A stretch of DNA of 64,000 nt from Arthrobacter sunyaminii (GTDB lineage Bacteria; Actinomycetota; Actinomycetes; Actinomycetales; Micrococcaceae). The notes beneath the pieces were generated by a model. That model saw only the letters and a list, made by a program, of their open reading frames with translations, was not told the DNA's origin and did no database searches. Location of the stretch: positions 3,534,001 through 3,598,000 of the forward strand of contig NZ_CP076456.1 in the NCBI RefSeq assembly GCF_018866305.1. Reading direction: 5' to 3'. Shown piece after piece: positions 1 through 9,938 of the stretch (positions are counted from its first letter, which is position 1; every line of letters begins with the position of its first letter). A program made the position numbers and the translations under genes.

Positions 1-330
1 AGCAAACACCCGGCTGCGGTCCGGGGTGCGCTGCTGGATGGAGTCCAGCTCCGCGGAAAGTTCATCGATGCGGGCGCGCAGCCCGGACACCTGGTTTTCC
101 AGCTGCATGATGCGCTTGATGCCCTCCAGGGACACGCCCTCCTGGGAAAGCCGCTGAACCTCACGAAGCATGTCGATGTCATGCTGTGAATACCGCCGGG
201 ACCTTCCGGGAGCGCGGCTGGGGCAAACGATGCCCAGCCGGTCATACTGCCGCAGGGTTTGCGGATGCATATCCGCCAACTCCGCGGCAACGGAGATCAC
301 AAAGATGGGCGCGTTCACGTCTATGCCCAT
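1..330 (-). CDS. hspR: HspR, MerR-family heat-shock repressor (3' end cut by window)
   Basis: The first 110 residues are visible and the gene runs off the left edge. The N-terminus is a MerR-type winged helix-turn-helix: residues 19-60 include MHPQTLRQYDRLG and GRSRRYSQHDIDML, typical of HspR. A coiled-coil region follows (about residues 75-100). In actinobacteria HspR binds HAIR inverted repeats and represses the dnaK operon, with DnaK acting as co-repressor. Its place as the last gene after dnaK, grpE and dnaJ fits that role. The ATG is preceded by an AGGAGG Shine-Dalgarno sequence at good spacing. The C-terminal tail, which usually holds part of the DnaK-dependent regulation, is not visible. 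Identification is firm from family motif plus context. Confidence 0.95.
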   Translation of the reverse strand, partial: MGIDVNAPIFVISVAAELADMHPQTLRQYDRLGIVCPSRAPGRSRRYSQHDIDMLREVQRLSQEGVSLEGIKRIMQLENQVSGLRARIDELSAELDSIQQRTPDRSRVFA

Positions 331-370
331 TGTTCCTCCTTGACAGCTGTTGACGTTAGTAACCATAGCC

Positions 371-404
371 CGGTTCCGTTTCCGGAGCACCGGAAACCGA
401 ACCG
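371..404. repeat. Inverted repeat between dnaJ and hspR
   Basis: Two 15-base arms (371-385 and 390-404) pair at 14 of 15 positions around a 4-base loop. On the minus strand no T-run follows, so it does not look like an intrinsic terminator for dnaJ. It may be an RNA-stability or processing hairpin between dnaJ and hspR; the function is unknown. Confidence 0.55.
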
Positions 405-414
405 TGTTTTGCGG

Positions 415-1410
415 CTACAACCTGGCCTTGGAGGCCAGGCCGGCGCGCGGATCCTCGCCCTTTGTAGCCTCGGCGAAGGCCTCCACTGCGGCCTTGGCTT
501 CCTTGTTGAGATGCGAAGGGACGGCGACGTCGATGGTTACCAGCAGGTCCCCGTTGCCCTTGGACGTTTGAACGCCCCGGCCCTTGACCCGGAGGGTGCG
601 CCCGGAGGGGGTGCCGGCAGGCACCTTGAGCTTCACTTTCTCCGCAGTCAGCGTGGGAACTTCGATCGTGGCACCCAATGCAGCTTCGGGGAAGCTGACC
701 GGCACATGGATGCGGATATTGTTTCCGTCGCGGACAAAGAAGTCGTGAGGGGTGACGTTCACGGTGACCATCAGATCGCCGTTTCCGGCGGCACCAGGTT
801 GGCCCTTGCCGCGGACGCGGATCTTCTGGCCGTCCTTGACCCCGGCGGGAACACGGACTTCCACTACTTCACCGCTGGGCTCGCGCAGCCCAATGACGGT
901 GCCGTTGATGGAGCCTGCGAAGGAGATAGTGGTGCTCGCCGTGCGGTCCGCACCCTTCTGCGGCTGCGCTGAGCCGAACCCGCCGCCAAACCCTCCGCCG
1001 CCAAACAGGTCGGCGAATTCCGGGGGAATGTTACTGCCGCCGGTGCTGTAGCTGGTGCGGCGGCTGCCGCCGGGACGTGCACCCTGGCCAAAGAGCCCGC
1101 CAAAGAGATCCTCGAAGCCTGCGCCTCCCGCCGGACCTGCGCCGCCGGGACCGCCCGCCGAGAAGCGTGCTCCGCTGCCCATGGCACGGATCGCGTCATA
1201 CTGCTGGCGTTCCTCGGGGTCGGAGAGAACCGAATACGCTTCGGAGAGATCCTTGAACATCCGCTCGGCTGAGGGATCATCCTGGTTCTGGTCCGGATGG
1301 TACTTGCGCGCCAGCTTCCGATAGGCCTTCTTGATATCGGCTTCCGACGCGTCCTTGGGGACACCCAGAATCTTATAAAAATCCTTATCGACCCAATCCT
1401 GACTAGCCAA
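415..1410 (-). CDS. dnaJ: DnaJ/CbpA-type J-domain co-chaperone without zinc finger
   Basis: 331 residues. An N-terminal J-domain carries the HPD tripeptide at residues 38-40, which stimulates DnaK ATPase. A Gly/Phe-rich region follows (about 77-150), then two C-terminal beta-sandwich substrate-binding domains (about 155-315). The four CXXCXGXG zinc repeats of type-I DnaJ are absent; the protein has no cysteine cluster, so it is a type-II (CbpA-like) J-protein although it sits in the classical heat-shock operon. The start is TTG at 1408-1410, because the downstream reading ([16 protein letters not shown]) matches the family and a GGGG motif lies 7 bases upstream. It lies between grpE and hspR on the same strand. 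Confidence 0.93.
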   Translation of the reverse strand: MASQDWVDKDFYKILGVPKDASEADIKKAYRKLARKYHPDQNQDDPSAERMFKDLSEAYSVLSDPEERQQYDAIRAMGSGARFSAGGPGGAGPAGGAGFEDLFGGLFGQGARPGGSRRTSYSTGGSNIPPEFADLFGGGGFGGGFGSAQPQKGADRTASTTISFAGSINGTVIGLREPSGEVVEVRVPAGVKDGQKIRVRGKGQPGAAGNGDLMVTVNVTPHDFFVRDGNNIRIHVPVSFPEAALGATIEVPTLTAEKVKLKVPAGTPSGRTLRVKGRGVQTSKGNGDLLVTIDVAVPSHLNKEAKAAVEAFAEATKGEDPRAGLASKARL

Positions 1411-1488
1411 TTGGCGTCCCCTTCCTCAATTTACTGCTCCTGCCCACACCCCGCGGGTTGCGGACCGGACGTGCACTGCTGGAAAAAA

Positions 1489-1524
1489 GGTGCCCAGGGC
1501 CGCCGTGAGACGGCCCCGGGCACC
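1489..1524 (-). terminator. Intrinsic terminator between grpE and dnaJ
   Basis: Read on the minus strand, a GC-rich stem with 14-base arms (1511-1524 and 1489-1502, one mismatch) is followed directly by six T residues. It starts only a few bases after the grpE stop, in the 119-base gap before dnaJ. It should partly or fully end transcripts from the dnaK promoter. Confidence 0.8.
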
Positions 1525-1529
1525 CCTGC

Positions 1530-2141
1530 CTACTGCTCCGGAACGGAGACGATAACCTGTGCCGCCCGCAGGACCCGGTCATTGGACTTGTAACCGGCCC
1601 GCAGAATCTGCGTCACTGTATCGAACTGGACGTCCGGGCTTTGCTGCTGGATCAGGGCTTCATGGATGTTGGGGTCAAATTCGACCCCCACCTCGTCAAT
1701 CCGTCCCAGGCCGTACGTCTTCAGCGAATTTTCCAGCTTGTTGGCGATGGAGGCAAAAGGCCCCTCCGCCAAGTCGCCGTGCTGGCGTGCGGCGTCGATG
1801 TCATCCAGGACGGGCATCAGGGAGTTCAGCACTCCAATGACGGCCATTTCCCGGGCGACGTCGCGGTCCCGCTCCACCCGCTTGCGGTAGTTGACGTATT
1901 CCGCCTGCAACCGCAGCAGGTCGTTGCGCAGTTCCGCAGCTTCCGGTGATCCCGCGGCAGAGGGTTCCGGGGGAACATCGGCGCTGTTGAGGATCTGCTC
2001 GGCCTGAGCCAGAGCATCGCCTTCGGCACCGTTGTCCGCAGCGGGAGCCTCACCGGAGGCCGCAGCTTCGGACTCCGCCGGCGATGTGCCGGCGGGATCC
2101 TGCTCGTCGCCGTTGTGCTTCTCGTTGTTTGCTTCAGTCAT
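1530..2141 (-). CDS. grpE: GrpE nucleotide exchange factor
   Basis: 203 residues. The first 60 or so are acidic and low complexity, typical of actinobacterial GrpE. A long helix/coiled coil follows (about 65-120, with YVNYRKRVERDRD), then the beta head domain (about 125-200, with GVEFDPNIHEALIQ and VLRAGYKSNDRVLRAAQVIV), which opens the DnaK nucleotide cleft. It starts 2 bases after the dnaK stop, so the two are cotranscribed. A strong hairpin terminator lies immediately downstream. Confidence 0.97.
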   Translation of the reverse strand: MTEANNEKHNGDEQDPAGTSPAESEAAASGEAPAADNGAEGDALAQAEQILNSADVPPEPSAAGSPEAAELRNDLLRLQAEYVNYRKRVERDRDVAREMAVIGVLNSLMPVLDDIDAARQHGDLAEGPFASIANKLENSLKTYGLGRIDEVGVEFDPNIHEALIQQQSPDVQFDTVTQILRAGYKSNDRVLRAAQVIVSVPEQ

Positions 2142-2143
2142 GA

Positions 2144-4093
<1,950 letters not shown>

Positions 4094-4095
<2 letters not shown>

Positions 4096-4121
4096 TTTAC
4101 TCACGCTCCGATCTTTGTCAA
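4094..4121 (-). promoter_or_regulatory. dnaK operon promoter (-35/-10)
   Basis: Read on the minus strand: TTGACA (4116-4121), a 16-base spacer and TAAAGT (4094-4099). The -35 hexamer is perfect and the -10 matches at TA...T. The promoter lies exactly between two HAIR boxes, as expected for the HspR-controlled vegetative-sigma promoter. Confidence 0.75.
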
Positions 4122-4125
4122 CAAA

Positions 4126-4146
4126 GTTGAGTCTGATCGACTCAAC
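4126..4146. promoter_or_regulatory. HspR operator (HAIR box), distal
   Basis: The layout is GTTGAGT-N7-ACTCAAC with perfectly symmetric arms; the symmetry extends to 4124-4148. It lies just upstream of the -35 hexamer and is the second of two HspR sites in this promoter. Confidence 0.85.
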
Positions 4147-4612
4147 TTCTTCCATCCGGTGCCCCGGTCTTGACGTTCCGGATCCGGGACAAAAGAAGGT
4201 ACCCACAGAGGCAAAGTCCCCAAAGCAGGAACAGCGGATCCCACAGCCAGGCGTGGCCGGCCAGGGCGGGGAGGTTGTATCCGCCTGCCGGTATCACCCA
4301 TCCGGCCAGCACCGCATTGCTGACTGCCGTGTTTAGGCCGCCATACAGGATCAGCAGCAGAGCCCCTGCCCAGCTCAGCCCGCGCCATAGTCCTGTCCAA
4401 CCGATCCGGCCGTAGGCAACTGCCACCGGGATGACGGCGCCGCAGGCCTTGGCAAGGGCCACCAGCCCCAGTCCGAGTCCGGTCAGCAGCCGTGACTCCG
4501 AGGAGACCCGTAATGCGTCACTGCCCACCGTGTCCAGCAGCCACTGCCCGCCAAGGGCCCAGTAACCGCTATACGAGGCATGCACCAATCCTGCGGCGCA
4601 CGCCGTCCACAC
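4142..4612 (-). CDS. DUF3995 family membrane protein
   Basis: 156 residues with about four hydrophobic segments (near residues 1-30, 43-66, 76-97 and 120-142), and the motif HASYSGYWALGGQWLLDTVG near the N-terminus, characteristic of DUF3995 integral membrane proteins. The function of the family is unknown. The listed start is GTG; the open frame continues upstream (WNRQGEKAARICV before it), so the true start may be further 5', but no ATG/GTG/TTG with a clear Shine-Dalgarno was seen there. The 3' end overlaps the distal HspR box of the dnaK promoter by a few bases. Confidence 0.7.
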   Translation of the reverse strand: MWTACAAGLVHASYSGYWALGGQWLLDTVGSDALRVSSESRLLTGLGLGLVALAKACGAVIPVAVAYGRIGWTGLWRGLSWAGALLLILYGGLNTAVSNAVLAGWVIPAGGYNLPALAGHAWLWDPLFLLWGLCLCGYLLLSRIRNVKTGAPDGRS

Positions 4613-4830
4613 ACAGATTCGGGCGGCCTTCTCCCCTTGACGATTCCATCTTTGCCTTCCAAGGCATCTCGCCAGGCAACGCCCGGCCGTTGGAGGCGGG
4701 GTCCAGATGCCATCGTCCCGAACTCTTCGACCCGGGACAAGGGCTCATGCCCGGCAACGGCGACGCAGCCCGGACGACACAGGCCGCAGACTCCCCCAGA
4801 TACGGGCACGCCTGCGCGTATCCTCCTCCT

Positions 4831-5634
4831 ATGGCTTCCGAACAGTATTCGCACGGCCACCACGCCAGCGTGGTTGGCGCCCACGCCGTGCGTACGGCCG
4901 CCGATTCAGCGGCGTATCTGCTCCCTTACCTTGAACCGGGAATGACGCTGCTGGATGTAGGCTGCGGCCCGGGCAGCATCACGGCTGACCTCGCGAACCT
5001 CGTAGACCCCGGGCCCGTCACCGGACTGGACCAGTCCGAGGACGTGGTGGCCCAGGCCCGGAAGCTCGCCGCCGCCCGGGGACTGGACAACGCGGAGTTT
5101 GCCGCGGGGAACGTGTATGACCTGGACTTTCCGGACGCCGCGTTCGACGTCGTCCACGCCCACCAAGTGCTTCAGCACCTCGCAGATCCGGTGGCGGCCC
5201 TGCGGGAGATGCGGCGCGTCACCCGGCCCGGCGGGATCGTGGCGGTCCGGGACGCCGATTTCCACGGCATGAGCTGGTACCCGGAGCTTCCCGAACTCTC
5301 TGAATGGATGGACACCTACCAGCGGATTGCCCGCGGCAACGCGGCACAGCCCAATGCCGGCCGGCGCCTCGTTTCGTGGATCCTGGAGGCAGGCTTTACG
5401 GAGTTTGTGCCCTCGGCGTCCAACTGGCTTTACGCCACTCCTGAACGCCGCGCGTGGTTCGGTGACGGCTGGGCTCAGCGGGTGCTGCATTCCGCATTCG
5501 CCGCCCAGGCGCTGGAGCGCGAGCTGACTGACCAAGCCGGTCTGGCCCGGATGGCAGGCGGCTGGCGGCGCTGGTCACAAAGTCCGGACGGATGGTTCCT
5601 GATTCCGTCCGGGGAGATCATCGCCTGGGCCTAG
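4831..5634 (+). CDS. Class I SAM-dependent methyltransferase (UbiE/MenG-like fold)
   Basis: 267 residues. The SAM-binding motif I is LLDVGCGPGSI (about residues 40-50), then the acidic motif II GLDQSEDVV, then FDVVHAHQVLQHLADPVAALREMRRVTRPGG, the classic Methyltransf_11/25 post-motif pattern. The substrate cannot be told from sequence; context gives no menaquinone or ubiquinone genes. The start at 4831 is chosen because MASEQYSHGHHASVV is where similarity to the family would begin and the upstream extension is low quality. It is transcribed alone, divergent from the DUF3995 gene. Confidence 0.88.
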   Translation: MASEQYSHGHHASVVGAHAVRTAADSAAYLLPYLEPGMTLLDVGCGPGSITADLANLVDPGPVTGLDQSEDVVAQARKLAAARGLDNAEFAAGNVYDLDFPDAAFDVVHAHQVLQHLADPVAALREMRRVTRPGGIVAVRDADFHGMSWYPELPELSEWMDTYQRIARGNAAQPNAGRRLVSWILEAGFTEFVPSASNWLYATPERRAWFGDGWAQRVLHSAFAAQALERELTDQAGLARMAGGWRRWSQSPDGWFLIPSGEIIAWA

Positions 5635-5690
5635 CTGCTCGGTGCCGGTCTTCTTCGCCCGCCATCTTCTTCGGTGGGTAGGCTGGATGA

Positions 5691-6209
5691 ATGTACAGAA
5701 TCATCACGGTCTGCACCGGCAACATTTGCCGCTCCCCCATGGCCCAGTTCTGCCTGACCCGTGCTTTTGACGAGGCGGGACTCGGAAATGACGTCCGTGT
5801 GGATTCCGCCGGGGTGACCGCCTGGGAGGCCGGGCGCCCCATGGACCCCCGCGCCGCGAAGGAACTCCAAAACCACGGTTTTCGTGCCGGGGAGACCCGG
5901 GTATTCCGGGCACAGGAGTTCAAACTGGAATGGTTCGCAGACTGTGACCTCGTGCTGGCCATGGATTACGGGCACTACACCGAACTCCGGGATTGGGCAG
6001 CAACTCTTCAGGACCGGGACAAGGTTCGCCTGATTCGCAGCTTTGATCCGTCCTCGGCAAAGCTACCGGTCGAAGAACAGGGTATTGAAGATCCCTGGTA
6101 CGGCAACATGAGCGACTTTGACTCCTCATACGCCCTGATCCAGGCTTCAGTGCCGGGCGTGGTGCAGTATGTGCGGGACGCCCTCGCATCCGCCGGCGGA
6201 TCGCGCTGA
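5691..6209 (+). CDS. Low-molecular-weight protein-tyrosine phosphatase
   Basis: 172 residues. The P-loop CTGNICRSPM (catalytic Cys8, Arg14 of the CX5R signature) is at the N-terminus, and the general acid is in the DPWYG motif (Asp134). It should remove phosphate from phosphotyrosine by a cysteinyl-phosphate intermediate. No tyrosine kinase or capsule genes lie nearby. Its stop overlaps the proposed CTG start of the following pabB, so the two are probably cotranscribed. Confidence 0.95.
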   Translation: MYRIITVCTGNICRSPMAQFCLTRAFDEAGLGNDVRVDSAGVTAWEAGRPMDPRAAKELQNHGFRAGETRVFRAQEFKLEWFADCDLVLAMDYGHYTELRDWAATLQDRDKVRLIRSFDPSSAKLPVEEQGIEDPWYGNMSDFDSSYALIQASVPGVVQYVRDALASAGGSR

Positions 6210-8392
6210 AACCGCCACGGGTCTTCCCCCGCGCCGGCACGCTGCCTGTCCTCATCGCCGTTGACGGCTTCTCCGGTGCCGGCAAAACCACCCTCGCAAC
6301 AGAGTTGGCAGCGGCACTTCGCGCCCACCACACCGTGTCCCTCTTCCACCTGGAAGACATCTATCCGGGATGGGACGGATTGGCGGAGGGAATCGGGTAC
6401 TTCCGCCGGCACGTCGCCGAACCGCTGTCCGCGGGCCGCGCTGCCGTTTGGCAGGACTGGGATTGGAGCCTGGGCCGGTATGCCGACGCGCGCCGCACCG
6501 AGCCTGCTGACATCATCATCTTCGAGGGCGTGGGCTCTTCCAGCGCCGCCGTGCGCAGCCTGCTCCATGCTGCCGTGTGGGTTAGTGCACCGCCGGAACT
6601 TCGGCGGAAACAGGCACTGGCGCGCGACGGCGACACCTACGTGCCGCATTGGGACCGGTGGGCCGCGCAGGAGCAGGCCTGGGCGGCGGAGGATCCGGCG
6701 TCGTCCTGCGCGGACATCACTGTTGACCTCGGCGTGGACCGGAACGCCGGCGCGCCGGATCCCGCGGCCACCGTCCAATACGTGCTGCAGGCCCTGGGGG
6801 AACTCGCACTTCCGCTAACCCCCGGCTGGGCCGGAGCCGGCACGGACGCCGGAACTGTCCGGGTTCAGCGGCTGGACACCTGGGTGAACCCCGAGCTGCT
6901 GTACGCCGCGCTGTACGGCAGTTCTTCCCGCGCCGTCTGGCTGGACAGTTCCAGCGCCCCGGACTCAGTCGTGCCGGACCCGGAGGTGCCGGTTGGCCCG
7001 GGTCAATCCGGTGCCGCGCACGTTTGGGCCCGAAGCCGCTTCAGCATCATGGCCGACGACGGCGGCCCGCTGGGACGCTACGCCGAGCACCGGCGCGAAA
7101 CCGGCGGCGGAGTGACCACCATCGTGTCCGGACCGGTGAGCGCCCGTCGGCCGGGAGCGTTCTTCCCCTGGCTGGACTCGGTCTGGGGGCGGCCCCGGGG
7201 GCAGGCCCCGGCCGATTACCCCTGTGGGTTTGCCCTGGGCTGGCTCGGGTTCCTGGGCTACGAATTGAAACGGGAAACCGGCGGCAGCAACACTCCGGCG
7301 GCTCCGGGCACAAACCCGGAATCCGTCCCGGACGCCGCCCTCATTTATGCCGGGCGGGCCGTGGTGCTGGACCACGAGCTGAGGTGCGTCTACGTGCTGA
7401 CCCTTTCCGGCAACAGCCCGGACGGCGGTGAAAGCAGCGCGGACAGCTGGGCTGCGCTGGTGCGGCGGACCGTCGAAACTGTTGCCGCTGTCCCTCCGGG
7501 AACCATGCCGGATCTTCCGCCCACCGGTTCTTCCCTGCCCGTCCCGCAGTTTGCTGTGCGGGACAGCAGGGATTCCTATCTGGCCAAGGTCCGTTCCGCG
7601 CAGACAGAAATCAGCAACGGCAACTCCTACGAGGTGTGCCTGACCACCTCGCTTACCGGGCACCTGGCCGAGCCGCCGGGCCCGGCAGACGTCCTGGGTC
7701 TGTACCGCAGACTCCGGCGGCGCAGCCCTGCGCCCTTCGCCTCGCTGCTGCGCTTCGGAGGGTACAGCCTGGCCGGAAGCTCTCCGGAACGCTTCCTGTC
7801 CTTCGACGCCGCCGGACGCATGCGGGCCGAGCCGATCAAGGGAACCCGCCCGCGCGGAGCCACGGCCGCGGAGGACCGGGGACTGGAAGCAGACCTGGTC
7901 TCATCGGTGAAGGACCGCGCGGAGAACATCATGATCGTGGACCTGCTGCGCAATGATCTGTCCCGGTTCGCCGTCCCGGGTTCGGTCACCGTGCCCCGCC
8001 TCTGCGCGGTGGAAACCTACGCCACGGTCCACCAACTGGTCAGCACAGTGGACGCGGTGCTGCTTCCCGGTGCGTCCCGGGCCGAAGCCCTTGCCGTTGC
8101 CTTCCCGCCCGGGTCCATGACCGGGGCTCCCAAGATCAGCACCATGGCTATCCTGGACCGGCTGGAGGGTGCCCCGCGCGGAGCCTATTCCGGCGTCGTC
8201 GGCTGGTTTTCCCTGACCGGTGCCGCGGATCTGTCCGTGGTGATCCGTACCCTGGAAATCCGGGACCGTTCCCTGTCCCTGGGGGTTGGCGGAGCGGTCA
8301 CGGCGGACTCGGATCCGGAGGCGGAGTGGGAAGAAGTCCAGGCAAAGGCCTTCGGGGTACTCAGTGCGCTGGGAGCCCGGTTTCCGGAGTAG
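6206..8392 (+). CDS. pabB: PabB-type chorismate-binding synthase fused to an N-terminal P-loop kinase-like domain
   Basis: About 728 residues if translation begins at CTG 6206; the first canonical start in frame is TTG 6305, which would cut away the P-loop. The N-terminal ~190 residues hold VDGFSGAGKTTLA (Walker A), LEDIYPGWDGL and IIIFEGVGSSSAAVRSLL (Walker B-like), resembling uridine-kinase-like P-loop proteins. The rest is aminodeoxychorismate synthase component I: PAPFASLLRFGGYSLAGSSPERFL, the PIKGTRPRG signature (PabB type rather than the PIAGT of TrpE), DLLRNDLSRF and FPPGSMTGAPK. It aminates chorismate for p-aminobenzoate and folate synthesis. No pabA glutaminase gene is visible. GGCGGA lies 5 bases before the CTG, which overlaps the upstream stop as CTGA. 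Catalytic assignment firm; start and N-terminal function uncertain. Confidence 0.87.
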   Translation: MKPPRVFPRAGTLPVLIAVDGFSGAGKTTLATELAAALRAHHTVSLFHLEDIYPGWDGLAEGIGYFRRHVAEPLSAGRAAVWQDWDWSLGRYADARRTEPADIIIFEGVGSSSAAVRSLLHAAVWVSAPPELRRKQALARDGDTYVPHWDRWAAQEQAWAAEDPASSCADITVDLGVDRNAGAPDPAATVQYVLQALGELALPLTPGWAGAGTDAGTVRVQRLDTWVNPELLYAALYGSSSRAVWLDSSSAPDSVVPDPEVPVGPGQSGAAHVWARSRFSIMADDGGPLGRYAEHRRETGGGVTTIVSGPVSARRPGAFFPWLDSVWGRPRGQAPADYPCGFALGWLGFLGYELKRETGGSNTPAAPGTNPESVPDAALIYAGRAVVLDHELRCVYVLTLSGNSPDGGESSADSWAALVRRTVETVAAVPPGTMPDLPPTGSSLPVPQFAVRDSRDSYLAKVRSAQTEISNGNSYEVCLTTSLTGHLAEPPGPADVLGLYRRLRRRSPAPFASLLRFGGYSLAGSSPERFLSFDAAGRMRAEPIKGTRPRGATAAEDRGLEADLVSSVKDRAENIMIVDLLRNDLSRFAVPGSVTVPRLCAVETYATVHQLVSTVDAVLLPGASRAEALAVAFPPGSMTGAPKISTMAILDRLEGAPRGAYSGVVGWFSLTGAADLSVVIRTLEIRDRSLSLGVGGAVTADSDPEAEWEEVQAKAFGVLSALGARFPE

Positions 8393-9868
8393 CTACTGCA
8401 GCGTGGCGGTCAGCCGGCACACGTTGTCGATGTAACGCTGCCAGACGGGGCGCCCCACCCACTCTGAGAGCAGCAGCTCCCGGGACATGGACCGGTAGGT
8501 GTCTTCAATCCGGCGCATGTCGGTCACGATGTTCCCGTCGAACATCATGACCGACACTTCCAGGTTCAGGGAAAAGGACCGCATGTCCATGTTCGAGGAC
8601 CCCAGGACGGCCACCTCGTTGTCGATGGTGAAGTGCTTTGCGTGCAGCACCAGCGGCTTGGGATACAGGTAGATCCGGATGCCTGCACGCAGCAGAGCTT
8701 CATAGTAGGAACGCTGGGCATGGTCGACGAGGAACTGGTCACCCCGCTCGGAAACGAACAGCTCCACATTAACGCCGCGCTGGGCAGCCGTGGTGATGGC
8801 GTACAGCAGGGAATCATCGGGCACGAAGTACGGACTGGTGATGGAAATGCGGTCCGAGGCCGAGTAGATCAGGGAGGTGAACAGGCGCAGGTTGTTTTCC
8901 GTGGTGAACCCGGGGCCGCTGGGCACCACCTGGCACGTCACGTCGCCGGGATGGCTGTCCCATTCATAGAGGCTCAGCTCGCGCTCGAGGTTTTCATCCG
9001 TTTCCGCGTTCCAGTCGGTGGCAAAGACCACGTTGATCTCATCAACCACCGGCCCTTCCAGCCGCGCCATCAGCTCCACCCATTTCCGGCCCATCTTCTG
9101 GTTATGAGGCTTGCGGTAGGAGGGTTCCACCAGGTTCTGCGATCCCGTGTACGCCACTTTGCCGTCCACCACGAGGATCTTGCGGTGGTTGCGCAGGTCC
9201 GGCCGCCGCCACAAACCGCGGGCCGGGAGCAGGGGCAGCATCCGCCGCCACTGAATGTCAGTGCTGCGAAGTTCCTTCAGCAGTTTCCGATAGCCCTTCA
9301 CCCGCAGGGTGCCGATGTGGTCAAACAGCAGGCGCACCCGGACTCCGCGCGCGGCGGCGTCCTTCAACGCGGCGAAGAATTCCCGGGTGACGCTGTCGTA
9401 ACTCATGATGTAGAACTCGACGTGCACGTATTTTTGGGCGGCGCGGACCACTTCGGTCATTTCGCGGATGGACTCGCTGTAGTCCCGCTGCAGCTCCACT
9501 TTGTTGCCGTCCAGGCTCGGGAAGGATCCCAGCCGGCGGTTCAGCTCGGTGGCCGAGACCACCCATTCCGGCCCGGAATACCGGCTGCCCTCGGCCTCCA
9601 GTTCGCGGGTGTTCTCACGGACCGCCCGGTTGACCTCAGCTTGGCGCTTGACCCGGTGTTCGGAGAGCCGGAAATTGCCGAAGAGCAGGAACAGGATGAT
9701 TCCCGGCACCGGGAGGAAGAAGATGCACAGCAGCCAGGCCATGGCGGTGGTGGGCCGCCGGTTCCCCGGCACTACGCCCAGGGCGATGATGCGGATCGCG
9801 TAATCCAGCACGGTTAGTGCCGTGGCGATCCATACTGGGAGCGCCGTGCCCGTTAATGCAACCCACAC
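8393..9868 (-). CDS. cls: Cardiolipin synthase (phospholipase D family)
   Basis: 491 residues. Two N-terminal membrane segments (about 5-30 and 40-63) precede two PLD catalytic motifs: HRKILVVDGKVAYTGSQN from His228 and HAKHFTIDNEVAVLGSSN from His409. This is the layout of bacterial ClsA, which condenses two phosphatidylglycerols, or PG with another phospholipid, into cardiolipin at the membrane. The start is GTG. Its stop codon directly abuts the pabB stop on the other strand (no intergenic base). Confidence 0.95.
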   Translation of the reverse strand: MWVALTGTALPVWIATALTVLDYAIRIIALGVVPGNRRPTTAMAWLLCIFFLPVPGIILFLLFGNFRLSEHRVKRQAEVNRAVRENTRELEAEGSRYSGPEWVVSATELNRRLGSFPSLDGNKVELQRDYSESIREMTEVVRAAQKYVHVEFYIMSYDSVTREFFAALKDAAARGVRVRLLFDHIGTLRVKGYRKLLKELRSTDIQWRRMLPLLPARGLWRRPDLRNHRKILVVDGKVAYTGSQNLVEPSYRKPHNQKMGRKWVELMARLEGPVVDEINVVFATDWNAETDENLERELSLYEWDSHPGDVTCQVVPSGPGFTTENNLRLFTSLIYSASDRISITSPYFVPDDSLLYAITTAAQRGVNVELFVSERGDQFLVDHAQRSYYEALLRAGIRIYLYPKPLVLHAKHFTIDNEVAVLGSSNMDMRSFSLNLEVSVMMFDGNIVTDMRRIEDTYRSMSRELLLSEWVGRPVWQRYIDNVCRLTATLQ

Positions 9869-9938
9869 ACGAGGCTCCTATCAGCTGACCGGTTCCCCAA
9901 TAGCCTAGTCTGCCGGATGAACAAACTAGGCTGGGGTC

